Origin: Diogma glabrata
Taxonomy: Eukaryota; Arthropoda; Insecta; Diptera; Cylindrotomidae
Reading direction: 5' to 3'
DNA length: 64,000 bases
Assembly: GCA_963693315.1 (NCBI GenBank)
Contig: OY856187.1
Span: forward strand, 424,754,429 to 424,818,428
The translations under genes were made by a program, and so were the position numbers. The notes under the pieces were generated by a model that was given only the letters and a program-made list of their open reading frames with translations, had not been told where the DNA came from and did not search any database. This document shows, in pieces, positions 37,770 to 47,954 of this stretch. Position 1 is the first letter of the stretch; every line of letters starts with the position of its first letter.

Positions 37770-38500
37770 GTTGCATTATAAGTTTGTCAAAAAAATTTTG
37801 TCAAGTGTGTCAAAAGAAAGATTTTTATTTATTTTTTTACCTAATTTTTTGGAAAAAAAAAATAAAATTAATTGTTTGTTTGAAATGAAGTTTTATTATT
37901 ATTATTGAGAATTATTGCATTATGAGGTTGTCAAAAAAATGTTGTCAAGTGTGTCAAAAGATTTTTATTTAGTTTTTTACCCTTTTTTTTGGAAAAAAAT
38001 AAAATTGTTTGTTTGAAATAAAATTTTATTATTATTATTGAGAATTATGGATTATAAGTTTGTCAAAAAAATGTTGTCAAGTGTGTCAAAAGAAAGATTT
38101 TTATTTATTTTTTTACCTAATTTTTTGGAAAAAAAAATAAAATTAATTGTTTGTTTGAAATGAAGTTTTATTATTATTATTGAGAATTATGGCATTATGA
38201 GGTTGTCAAAAAAATGTTGTCAAGTGTGTCAAAAGATTTTTATTTAGTTTTTTACCCTTTTTTGGAAAAAAATAAAATTGTTTCTTTGAAATGAAATTTT
38301 ATTATTATTATTGAGAATTATGGATTATAAGTTTGTCAAAAAATGTTGTCAAGTGTGTCAAAAGAAAAGTTTTTATTTATTTTTTATCCATTTTTTTTAG
38401 AAAACAATAAAATTAATAGTTTGTATGACATGATATTTTATTATTATTATAGAGAATTATGGCATTATAAGTTTGTCAAAAAATAATGTCAAGTGTGTCA
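37770..38500. repeat. SatR tandem units, about 140-150-base period
   Basis: Each unit runs through GTTTGTCAAAAAAATGTTGT, CAAGTGTGTCAAAAGA, a TTTTTATTTATTTTTTTACC tract and TTTTATTATTATTATTGAGA. Units start near 37774, 37925, 38055, 38200, 38330 and 38470. Alternate units share small indels, which suggests a two-unit higher-order repeat of about 280 bases. Confidence 0.75.
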
Positions 38501-38589
38501 AAAAATGATTTCATTTATTTTTTAGCCAATTTTTTGGAAGAAAATGTAGCTGTTTTTATGACGTAAATGTAATCTAAAATGAAATTAGA

Positions 38590-39365
38590 CATGGAAGTTT
38601 TTGAATTTGTTATAGTTTTTGAAAAATTTTTGGAATTTTGAAAAAGTTTGTATTTTTGATTTTGTAATAATTTTTGCAATATTTTTAGAATATCGGAAAA
38701 AGTTTTAATTTTTGATTTTGTAAGAATTTTTGAAATATTTTTAGAATTTTGAAAAATTTTAAATTTTTGATATTATTATAATTTTTGGAATTTTGAAAAA
38801 ATTTTCAATTTTTGATTTTGTAATAATTTTTGCAATATTTTTAGAATTTTGGAAAAAGTTTGAATTTTTAAGAATTTTTAAAATGTTGGAATTTAGAAAA
38901 AATTTAAATATTTGATTTTATTCTAATTTTTGGAATATTTTTGGAATTCTGAAAAAGTTTGACTTTATTTAATTTTTACAATATTTTTTGAAATATTTTT
39001 GGAATTTTGAAAAAGTTTGTATTTTTGATTTTGTAATAATTTTTACAATATTTTTAGAATTTCGGCAAAAGTTTTAATTTTTGATTTTGTAAGAATTTTT
39101 GAAATATTTTTAGAATTTTGAAAAATTTTTAATTTTGATATTATTATAATTTTTGGAATTTTGAAAAAAGTTTCAATTTATGATTTTGTAATAATTTTTG
39201 CAATATTTTTAGAATTTTGGAAAAAGTTTGTATTTTTAAGAATTTTTGAAATATTATTGGAATTTAGAAAATATTTAAATATTTGATTTTATTCTAATAT
39301 TTGGAATATTTTTGGCATTTTGAAAAAGTTTGATTTTATTTAATTTAACAATATTTTTGGAATTT
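38590..39365. repeat. SatR minisatellite, about 55-base period (copy 2)
   Basis: About 14 diverged units as in copy 1. Blocks of four to five units are themselves repeated: the stretch from about 38620 resembles that from about 38995. Confidence 0.85.
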
Positions 39366-39602
39366 TGATTATAATTTTCCGGCAACGTATTGATGTTTCG
39401 TGTTAGTTTTGTAAGAAATTTTTAAACAGAGATAAAAAATACTTGTACTTTAACAAAGAGTTATGTTTGATGTACATCGCTGCCCAAAACTAAAAACCAT
39501 GTCCTCATAAAAGTTTTTTGCCGAAAACTATATCAAAATCCTTAACCCAGACCGAAGTCTTGATATCTCAGAGCTTGAGATTTCAGCCCCTCCATATTTT
39601 TA

Positions 39603-41461
39603 TTTGCAATTGTGGTTTGTGAAATTTTTTTTAAGATTTTAATTATTACAAAGACATGTTATTTTTATTATATTAACAATGAAATGTCCTTACAAACATT
39701 TTAAAGTTTTTTGAAATGAAATATTTTTACTATTTTATTTCTCGCTCCCTCTAGTTTTTTTTAATTACCCTTTTTATACTTCTATAATTCTGTGGTTTAG
39801 CTCTTTAGTTACCCAAGCATTTGGTTAAACACCAATCGAAAGAGTTTATAAAGCATATTTTATGTTTGATTTGAATTAAATTAGTTATACATCTCTGCAG
39901 GTGATACCGTAATTGTTATTTAATTGACATGTTCGTATCATATCAATTTATGAGCTTCTATGTGGATTGAATTTATCACGTAATCAGAAAAACATTAAAT
40001 TACAGAAAATCAATTTAATCGAAACAGTTTGTATGTTTTTCATTTATTCGCAAATTTAATTTGTCATGTTTGTTTAATCGTAAAAATTTTTAATTGATTG
40101 CAAATGAAACGCTTGTATTGTTCATCAAACTCACACAACTATTTAAACGGTAACTAATCGCATATTTACTACCAAAATATGTTGATTTAAAAAATTTTAT
40201 GAATTACAATCGATCAAGGTAGGCTAATTGGATAAAGTTGCTGTTTTTCCATAAATTAAGAATAAGATCAACACCGTTAGGTATAAATAAATAATAAGTT
40301 GAGAAAACTTAAATAACAGAATATACCGAAGAACATATTTGTTGGAATTTAAGAATTCCATTATAACCTCAACCGCAGATTATATTTTAATTCATTTAAT
40401 AATTCGCTGTTTTTTTATCTTCATTTCACTTTTAATTTAACTTGTTTAATTCTTACCAAACAAAGATATTATATATAATGGAAACAAATGATATAATTTT
40501 GGAACATATCTTAACAGTAAAGATTGATGGACCAACACGACAATCTTGTTTTTTACTTAAGGTGACATAAATTTAATCTTCATCTGTATCTCTGACATCT
40601 ATCATTATATTTAAATAACTGAAATCGAGGTGACATAAGACTTGATTTAAAATACAATCAATTTTAGCTTGACGGTTTTGAATAAAATAAATTCAATAAA
40701 ATTTATGAACCATAAATTATAAGAAATCACTTTACACTAATTTAAATTAATTTTATGGTTGTATCCCATCATGTCATGGATTAAAGATTGATATATCAAA
40801 ATAAACAAAAATTAACGTTAATTCATTCATAAAAAAATTTAAATTTAATTTTACTTTCGATACCATTCTGATTTCTACTGTTCATATTAAAAACATAAAA
40901 ACCTCTTTCGCAAAAGGTAAAAAAAAGAAGAAACAAAACTCAGTTTTCCATGACGAACTCTTTGTTTTCTACAAAACAGTTTTTTGTTTTTTTATTTTTG
41001 GAAATTACTACTCGCAAATTTTTACTTTGAAATTCTTAATTCTTATTGAGATTTCTAGTTTTGAACTTTCTATTGCTAGAGTTCAATTATTTCTGGCTTG
41101 TACCGTCTCATACCGTCTCTCATTCAAATACAATCCCTTCAGTTTCGTACGGCAATTTGTTCAATAATCTTTGTTTGTTCATTTGTTCAATAATCTTTGT
41201 TTTACTCCCTTGGCGCTGGTAAAGACAACTTTTTAAGTTTACAACGACACTTTTTTTTAAACGTAAACATAGATATATCATTTGATAAATAAGTTACATC
41301 AATTTTATTAGATCGTTTGGTTTAACCATTTTTTATTTTAAATTCAATGTTAGTTAAATGACAGATATATCAAGCGTTTCAATAAATCGCTTAATGTTTA
41401 TTTCATTTAAATTAGATTCTCAACACTTTTTTAAAGTTTTCTGTAAAATCACAACTATTTC
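39603..41461. other. A+T-rich non-coding stretch
   Basis: No gene recognised. A short direct duplication (TTGTTCAATAATCTTTGTTT) lies at about 41158-41205. Confidence 0.45.
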
Positions 41462-41708
41462 AATAGCTATTTATGTACTAAGGGCGTAAAGTAAGACTTT
41501 TCCGCTTGAGAATGAAATTGTTGCTCGAGGCGTTAGCCGAGAGAAACAATCACTCGAAAGCAAAAAAGATACGTTATGCCCGAATTGTAAACAAGATTTT
41601 TTGTACGAGCAAGATTCTGTATTGTTTGCATAAATAAAAATACATATATTTACACAAAATAGTAAAATATTTTTTAGAAAATTATTTCATCCAAGTAGTT
41701 TTTCGAAA

Positions 41709-42209
41709 TAATAGTACATTATGATGCTAGGACGTAAAGCTAAAGATTTTGGACGGATGTGGAGTTTGCAAATCGAGGCGCTAGCCGAGATTTGCACCCA
41801 CATTAAGTCCAAAATAGCTTACGTCCGTGCATCATATACTATTTTTTATTCGCCGCAAGCAAAATATTTTAAGAAAAGTTGTTCTAAATTAAAATTATAA
41901 ATTTTCATAAATTTTAAAATAAAAATATGTGGAACAAGTAACCTTTGACAAAATATTTATTATTTTTTCGAAATTATTGTGTAGCTATGACAACAAATGA
42001 TAACAACTATTTTAATTGGATAATGAAATTTTGAATTTGAGGGTTGCTTTGATAAAAAATTTTATTTTTCATAGAATTTAAACAAATGCAAATGCTTTTA
42101 ACTTTTTGGACGTAGCTATGACAACAAAATAAATAGTTGAAAAGTGATACTTTAAAGCCGCAAATCACAGTAATAAAGTAACACTTTAATATGTAGGCGA
42201 ATAAAAAAG
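41709..42209 (-). mobile_element. DR500 dispersed repeat, copy 3 (inverted)
   Basis: Reverse complement of 5157-5655 with few differences; this pair is closer than either is to copy 2. The FB3 right arm has no counterpart, so this is an insertion into the FB3 left arm. Confidence 0.8.
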
Positions 42210-42223
42210 TTATAACAATAACT

Positions 42224-42910
42224 TTTTTAGGCAAACGGCTGTAAAGTCTAACTTTACTGCCGCGGGGGAGTAGCTAAAGTTTTGCTTTTAAGCTGGCGGC
42301 TGCAAAAGTAACGCCATTTTTATTTTATCTGCCGGCGGCTGTAAAGTAACTTTCATATTTTTACGGCGGCTGTAAAGTAATTTTCATATTTTTACGGCGG
42401 AAGTAAAGTAATTTTCATATTTTTATGGCGGCAGTAAAGTAAAATAACATGATATTATTAATTTGTTCAAAACAGAATGCATTTCAATGCGTAGACAGGC
42501 CGACAATTATAAACGAAACACAAAAAGTCACTTTAGCTCCAAATTCAATACACTATTTTTTCGACAAACGTTTAAATTTGTTTAAAAATATGAAATTAAT
42601 GCATCAAATTTTTTATAAATATGTTTTAGGTAATTAATTTTCTGAAATTAATTTTTTTTGATTTTAATTCATTAAAATGAACTGAAATGCATTCTGTTTT
42701 GAACAAATTAATAATATCATGTTATTTTACTTTACTGCCGCCGTAAAAATATGAAAATTACTTTACAGCCGCCGTAAAAATATGAAAATTACTTTACAGC
42801 CTCCAGCAGATAAAGTAAAAATGGCGTTACTTTTGCAGCCGCCGGCTAAAAAGTAAGACTTTAACTAACTCCCCAGCGGCAGTAAAGTTAAACTTTACAG
42901 CCGTTTGCCG
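42224..42910. repeat. FB3 inner palindrome with tandem CGGCGGCTGTAAAGTAA units
   Basis: The left inner arm has three direct units of about 32 bases, each GGCGGCTGTAAAGTAATTTT followed by CATATTTTTAC. The right inner arm has the same in reverse complement, with one unit fewer. Both arms carry AAAATGGCGTTAC and the outer ACGGCTGTAAAGT. The loop (about 42491-42680) is A+T-rich. In a genome of this composition the repeated GGCGGC/GCCGCC words stand out. Confidence 0.8.
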
Positions 42911-42956
42911 GAAAAATAATTTTCGAAAAATATTTTACTATTTTGGGTAAATATAT

Positions 42957-43635
42957 TGTAACGACTCTTCGTTGGTTCTTTTAGATTATTGAACAAACAC
43001 GACAGTAAAAGACAGATCTTTGGTTAACAGAATCTCAAACTTTATTTGTCAACAAATTACAGCAGCTTCCGTTTTTCCTTACAATAAATTCCAGGGTCTC
43101 CAATTTATGTACCATAAACTTCACCGCTTTTCCGCAATTTGAATCAACAATATTCGGAATCGTAAAATCTGTATTTACTATTCCACTAAGTTCAGATTCT
43201 TTCACTATTAGTACCCAGGCTCAAGTACCACCGATTATTCCTTAAACTTGCGAATATTTATAAACACTTTTAATTGCAAAAGTAGAACTGACTATCGGAT
43301 ATTTTTGTTTGCTTATTTATATCGAAAAATAAATAAATCGAAACTTCTATAATCCACTAGAAATCAATACTACGTAGTCTGTACAGCTTGAATAGGCCAC
43401 ACCTGTTTTCATTCATACTTGCATTTGTATTAGCGAACTCAAATTTAATTTATGCAAAATGTATTAGGTAACTCCTTTTAATTCATTAATGTTAACATTT
43501 GTATAACAAATTTAATTTACATTAATTTATGCAATACAATTTGCAATACAAGTAAAAGATTGAAAAAAAGGAGTTAACTTTTAAATTCATGAATGAGTAA
43601 ATAAAATTAACCCATTCTGGACGAAGTTTATTACA
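42957..43635 (-). repeat. 3' LTR (element sense)
   Basis: 679 bases, near-identical to 46747-47424. AATAAA close to its element-sense start could serve in polyadenylation. Confidence 0.92.
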
Positions 43636-43648
43636 TTGCCCTCCATTT
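43636..43648 (-). promoter_or_regulatory. Polypurine tract
   Basis: The minus strand reads AATGGAGGGCAA directly before the 3' LTR, a purine-rich stretch in the position of the plus-strand primer. Confidence 0.7.
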
Positions 43649-44138
43649 AGTTTTGTTCGTCCCGAACAATATCAGATATCGCATTGGTGCTGTTACCTTG
43701 GTACGGTGCCAACCTTTGCAGATGTATCACTTTCATCTTGGTACGGGGTCCCTTTTGTATGCGGTAGATGACATCATTAATTCGTTTGATTATTTTATAT
43801 GGGCCTTCCCAATCTGGCTGCAGCTTGGGTGATCTTCCCTTAGTTCTTCTGGGGTTGTATAGCCATACCAATTCTCCTTCTTGAAAACCGCCACTATTTG
43901 CATTTATGTCGTACCTGGTTTTCATTTTGTCACTGGCAATCTTAATGTGGTCCCGAACCTGCTGATGGATTTTATTCATCTTCTCCCTTAGTTGTCCCAC
44001 ATAATCTGTTTTCGTGGATACCAGACCTCCAGGGATGCCGAACTCGATGTCACTAGGAAGATGTAGTTCTCTTCCGAACATGATATTCGCTGGCGTTTCA
44101 CTTGTCGTATCGTGCACTGCGCTACGATAGGCCATCAA
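43647..44138 (-). pseudogene. Integrase C-terminal part, out of frame
   Basis: Continues the integrase in another frame: AYRSAVHDTTSETPANIMFG, GRELHLPSDIEF, a basic linker, then the GPY/F module (WEGPYKIIKRINDVIYRIQK) and VIHLQRLAPY. A one- or two-base indel within about 44165-44195 breaks the link with the upstream frame. The module normally helps integrase bind DNA or choose targets. No separate start is expected, and the first Met here is incidental. Confidence 0.85.
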
Positions 44139-46717
44139 GAATAACGGAAGATCCTTGTCCCAATTTCTTTGGTTGGCTTAGGCAAAGGTAGTAGCTTTGA
44201 CAAATGTTCTTCCATGGTTCGGTTGAATCGTTCTACCATGCCATCCGATTGTGGGTTCATAGGTGTAGTTCGTGTTTTTCTAATGCCGAGTGTTCTGCAC
44301 AGCTCTTCCATCAGTTGAGATTCAAAATTCCTTCCCTGGTCGGTATGCAACTCGAGCGGTGTTCCATATCTGCAAACCCATTCATTGACTAATGTTTCCG
44401 CGACCGTAACTGCTTCCTGGTTCGGTATTGCATAAGCTTCCGGCCATTTTGTAAAGTAATCAATGACCACCATGATGTATTTGTTACCTTTTGTCGTTTC
44501 CGGAAATGGCCCCGCGATGTCTATAGCAATTCTCTCCATTGGGGCACCCACATTGTACTGTTGCATCTCTCCTCGAGTTCTAGTTTTTGGTCCTTTGCTC
44601 GCTGCACAAGTATCGCATCGCCGACACCATTGCTCCACGTCTGTTCGATACCTTACCCAATAAAACCTCTCCCTTACTTTGGCTAGGGTTTTATTGACTC
44701 CCAGGTGTCCTCCAGAAATACTTCCATGCAGCTTTCCCAGTACCTCTTCCACTCGACTTGATGGCAACACCAGTTGCTCTAACACTTTCTTTCCATCAGC
44801 GGACTCCCATTTTCTTTTTAATATCCCGTTGTCCATAAATAGTGAGTCCCATTGCGCCCAGTAACATTTCACCTCCGTACTTAAAGGTGCGACCTCTTTC
44901 CACTCTGGTCGCCTTGCCTCGGTTTTCCATTTCAATACTGGAGCCATAGCTGGATCTTTTAGCTGCTCTCTTTTAATTGCCTCAGTACACCAATCGTCAG
45001 GAGTTTGGAACTTAATTTGTTTCACCTTCATTGCTTGACTTCTCTCAGTCCTTCTACATGACTTTCGCTCCTCAATACAGGGTTTTCTTGAAAGATCGTC
45101 AGCGTTACAATGTATCCCTTTCTTACGGTGTTCAACGTGGAAATCTCCTGCCTTTTCGACATCCACTTGCTTGTTTGAAAGATTCATCAACCGGACTGGA
45201 ACTACTCCTTCTTTTGCAGCTATTAGTGTTTTGCATTCCCTTTGTATCCTTTTCTTACGGTGTTCAACACGGCAATCTCCTTCCTTTTTGACATCCACTT
45301 GCTTGTTTGAGAGGTTCATCGTCTGGACTGGAACTACTCCTTCTTTTGCTGCTACTCGTGTTTTGCATTCCCGTCTGATATGCCCTAACTGCCCACAATT
45401 CCAGCATCTTACTCTGCTAGATCTACTTCGTTGATTTTGCTCAGGCTTATCTTCCAGACTTTTGACACGCATGATCACTTCATCAAGCGCTGCTTTTAGA
45501 GGTTCTTCAGCAACTTCCATCTGACGTACTCTATCTGAACCGTACGCTCTTTTTCCAGTTTCCATTTGCAGGGCCAATGCTAAGACTTCTGCAGGTAGCT
45601 TCTTTCCGCTTAGATAGAGCTGATTCCTCATTTGTACATCTCGAAGAGCATTGATAAATGTATCAGCTGCCAATTCGTCTCGGCGTTCAGCGTTATAGTT
45701 CGGGTATGACAGATTTACCAGTCTCACAATGTCAGCCTCTAATTCTTGCAAAGTTTCGCTGACACCTTGTTTCCGTGTTCTAAGCTGCATGCGATGGAGA
45801 GCTTGCATATGACTTTCCCCATATCTTACTTCTAAGGCCTCCATTATCTTGCTGTAATCACGCTCTGTCGCTGATAGTGTCTGCAAAATTTTAGCAGCAG
45901 GTCCCTTCAATGCCAATATAAGCGCGTTTGCTTTTTGCTGGTTATCAACCCCAGTTGTTGCTATCTCAAATTGCATCTTAAATATCTGATACGATGTAGA
46001 TCCATCAAATACGGGTGTTTTCACTCTAGCTGGAGCTGAAGTAGTTGATGGATTGATTATGTTACCAGACTTCGTTTGTGCTATTTCTTGGCGGATTTCA
46101 CTCGAAAGATTGCGTAATTTCTCTTCATGTTCTTCGGCAACTTTCCGCAGCTCCATTTCCATGTTGTTGATTTTAACCTCCGCACTGGATATACGTGACT
46201 CGATTACTTCACGTAGTTGTTGTTGATCTAACTTTTGTTCCGCTGCCAGTTTTTCTTGTCGGGCCATCAGATCAGCAAGTTGTTGTTGTTGATCTACTTT
46301 TTGTTCTGCTGCCAGTTTCTCTTGTCGGGCCATCAGATTGTTTCCTTGTTTGGCAATCATATCAGCAAATTGTTGTTGTTGCTCTACTCTTTGTTCTGCT
46401 GCCTGTTTCTCTTGTCGGGCCATCAGATCAGCAAGTTGTTGTTGTTGCTCTAATTTTTGTTCTGCTGCCAGTTTCTCTTGTCGGGCCATCATTTCTTTTA
46501 TCAACACCATCATCGGATCAATTGCTGGGGCATTCTGAACCGGAACTTCTTCCTGCTCTATTTCTATGACGTCTGTGTTTTCACCTGCTTCTTCTAAAAC
46601 TTTACGCAGCCGGACTGCAAGTTCTGCCTTCGTTCCATGGATTGGAGCATTCCTTTTCTTCAACTCGTCCTTCAGCTGGGTCTGGCTGAGATCACTAATA
46701 TTTACTGTCTTGACCAT
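44135..46717 (-). CDS. Fused Gag-integrase polyprotein of the LTR element (protease/RT deleted)
   Basis: Start chosen at the ATG at 46717 (MVKTVNISDL); the frame is open further upstream, but that part is LTR and primer site. It has 860 residues: a SAP-type nucleic-acid-binding domain (about 5-40), a Gln/Glu-rich coiled coil with repeated MARQEKLAAEQK (about 70-215), a Gag capsid-like region (about 233-400), and a zinc knuckle (C438, C441, H446, C451). A 44-residue tandem duplication (about 449-535) follows. HCNADDLSRKPC (536-547), the tail of RNase H, comes next, then the integrase zinc domain (H664, H671, C701, C704) and catalytic D733, D793, E829 (D-35-E). Everything between Gag and the RNase H tail is gone, yet the frame stays open. 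It ends by frameshift before the integrase C-terminus. Confidence 0.85.
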   Translation of the reverse strand: MVKTVNISDLSQTQLKDELKKRNAPIHGTKAELAVRLRKVLEEAGENTDVIEIEQEEVPVQNAPAIDPMMVLIKEMMARQEKLAAEQKLEQQQQLADLMARQEKQAAEQRVEQQQQFADMIAKQGNNLMARQEKLAAEQKVDQQQQLADLMARQEKLAAEQKLDQQQLREVIESRISSAEVKINNMEMELRKVAEEHEEKLRNLSSEIRQEIAQTKSGNIINPSTTSAPARVKTPVFDGSTSYQIFKMQFEIATTGVDNQQKANALILALKGPAAKILQTLSATERDYSKIMEALEVRYGESHMQALHRMQLRTRKQGVSETLQELEADIVRLVNLSYPNYNAERRDELAADTFINALRDVQMRNQLYLSGKKLPAEVLALALQMETGKRAYGSDRVRQMEVAEEPLKAALDEVIMRVKSLEDKPEQNQRSRSSRVRCWNCGQLGHIRRECKTRVAAKEGVVPVQTMNLSNKQVDVKKEGDCRVEHRKKRIQRECKTLIAAKEGVVPVRLMNLSNKQVDVEKAGDFHVEHRKKGIHCNADDLSRKPCIEERKSCRRTERSQAMKVKQIKFQTPDDWCTEAIKREQLKDPAMAPVLKWKTEARRPEWKEVAPLSTEVKCYWAQWDSLFMDNGILKRKWESADGKKVLEQLVLPSSRVEEVLGKLHGSISGGHLGVNKTLAKVRERFYWVRYRTDVEQWCRRCDTCAASKGPKTRTRGEMQQYNVGAPMERIAIDIAGPFPETTKGNKYIMVVIDYFTKWPEAYAIPNQEAVTVAETLVNEWVCRYGTPLELHTDQGRNFESQLMEELCRTLGIRKTRTTPMNPQSDGMVERFNRTMEEHLSKLLPLPKPTKEIGTRIFRYS
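45110..45373 (-). repeat. 132-bp tandem duplication inside the Gag-integrase frame
   Basis: Two diverged in-frame units, each beginning RECKT and containing AAKEGVVPV and MNLSNKQVDV. Unit 1 includes the end of the zinc knuckle (Cys451); unit 2 repeats RECKT without the other zinc ligands. It ends at the deletion joint with the RNase H tail. Confidence 0.8.
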
Positions 46718-46726
46718 TGTTTCAAT

Positions 46727-46745
46727 AATCCCACTTCTGACACCA
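46727..46745 (-). promoter_or_regulatory. Primer-binding site, tRNA-Leu
   Basis: One base inside the 5' LTR, the minus strand reads TGGTGTCAGAAGTGGGATT. This is complementary to the 3' end of animal tRNA-Leu (AATCCCACTTCTGACA plus CCA) over 19 bases. It would prime minus-strand DNA synthesis. Confidence 0.88.
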
Positions 46746-46746
46746 C

Positions 46747-47424
46747 TGTAACGACTCTTCGTTGGTTCTTTTAGATTATTGAACAAACACGACAGTAAAA
46801 GACAGATCTTTGGTTAACAGAATCTCAAACTTTATTTGTCAACAAATTACAGCAGCTTCCGTTTTTCCTTACAATAAATTCCAGGGTCTCCAATTTATGT
46901 ACCATAAACTTCACCGCTTTTCCGCAATTTGAATCAACAATATTCGGAATCGTAAAATCTGTATTTACTATTCCACTAAGTTCAGATTCTTTCACTATTA
47001 GTACCCAGGCTCAAGTACCACCGATTATTCCTTAAACTTGCGAATATTTATAAACACTTTTAATTGCAAAAGTAGAACTGACTATCGGATATTTTTGTTT
47101 GCTTATTTATATCGAAAAATAAATAAATCGAAACTTCTATAATCCACTAGAAATCAATACTACGTAGTCTGTACAGCTTGAATAGGCCACACCTGTTTTC
47201 ATTCATACTTGCATTTGTATTAGCGAACTCAAATTTAATTTATGCAAAATGTATTAGGTAACTCCTTTTAATTCATTAATGTAAACATTTGTATAACAAA
47301 TTTAATTTACATTAATTTATGCAATACAATTTGCAATACAAGTAAAAGATTGAAAAAAGGAGTTAACTTTTAAATTCATGAATGAGTAAATAAAATTAAC
47401 CCATTCTGGACGAAGTTTATTACA
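46747..47424 (-). repeat. 5' LTR (element sense)
   Basis: 678 bases, TGTAATAAACTTCG to CTTCGTTACA-type ends in element sense, with TG/CA termini. It should hold the promoter and transcription start. Compared with the other LTR I see one substitution (about 47283) and one base fewer in an A-run near 47350. Confidence 0.92.
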
Positions 47425-47610
47425 ATATGTATTTTTATTTATGCAAATAATACAGAATCTTACTCGTACAAAAAATCTTGTATGCAATTCAGGCATAAAG
47501 TATCTTTTTTACTTTCGAGTGATTGTTTCTCTCGACTAACGCCTCGAGCAACAATTTCACTCTCAAGTGGAAAAGACATACTTTATGCCCTTAATACATA
47601 AATAGCTATT

Positions 47611-47954
47611 AGGCATTGTTATTTCAATTTTGGCATTGTTATTTCAATAGGAAAAAAAGGCCTGCTTTACGAACAATTTTTGAATCGTAAAAGTGCAATT
47701 TACGGTTTAGGCTTTCTTTACGGCTTTCCAAACGACGACTTATTTGTGGAACGTAACTTATTCTAAACTTATTCAAATAAGTATGCTGGCGAGGTAACTT
47801 ACTGTCTGTCTCTTTCTCTTACAAAAATCTAATTTGAAATGTCAAACATATATTTGTCAAACAAGATTTAACTAAATATAAGAAAACTTATTTGAATCTT
47901 GAATGGGAGGGGACCCGGCAGGAGGAGTCAATTTTGATCGTTTATAATCAATGT
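47611..47954. other. Non-coding stretch
   Basis: Between FB3 and LINE-beta. It has a doubled GGCATTGTTATTTCAAT at about 47612-47650 directly at the FB3 boundary, possibly tied to FB3 insertion or slippage. Confidence 0.4.

Larger units (their letters stand above)
37335..39602 (+). mobile_element. SatR complex repeat, copy 2
   Basis: The cleanest copy. The 5' block has a GGTCTGAAAGACC hairpin, GCCGTCCGGCCGGCCGTC and GTACCGGAAGTGTGTCAAAA. Next come five or six tandem units of about 140-150 bases (37770-38500), the 55-base minisatellite (38590-39365), and a 3' block with GGCAACGTATTGATGTTTCG and an ATCTCAGAGCTTGAGAT hairpin. Copy 1 lacks several of the 140-base units. The frame 37380-37697 is only translated repeat. 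Confidence 0.8.
42957..47424 (-). mobile_element. Ty3-type LTR retrotransposon, internally deleted
   Basis: A 4,468-base minus-strand element with two LTRs (TG...CA), a 4-base ATAT target duplication (42953-42956 and 47425-47428), a tRNA-Leu primer site, a polypurine tract and a Gag-integrase reading frame. Protease, reverse transcriptase and most of RNase H are absent. The LTRs differ at one base and one A-run length as far as I can read, so insertion was recent and must have used enzymes from a complete relative. It lies in the right arm of FB3. Confidence 0.92.
41462..47610. mobile_element. Foldback element FB3 carrying two nested insertions
   Basis: Outer ends read AATAGCTATTTATGTACTAA (41462) and, at 47610, its inverse. 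The outer left arm 41462-41700 pairs with 42918-42956 plus 47425-47610, and the inner arm 42224-42490 pairs with 42680-42910. Without insertions the element would be about 1.15 kb. DR500 copy 3 lies in the left arm and an LTR retrotransposon in the right arm, so each arm documents the empty site of the insertion in the other. No transposase is encoded. GC-rich words such as CTCGAGGCGTTAGCCGAG resemble the DR500 tip hairpin, hinting at common descent. Confidence 0.8.

Noticed and set aside
45031..46751. Plus-strand frames opposite the Gag-integrase gene
   Set aside because: Antisense shadows of the repeated coiled coil and zinc-knuckle coding sequence; no independent domain.
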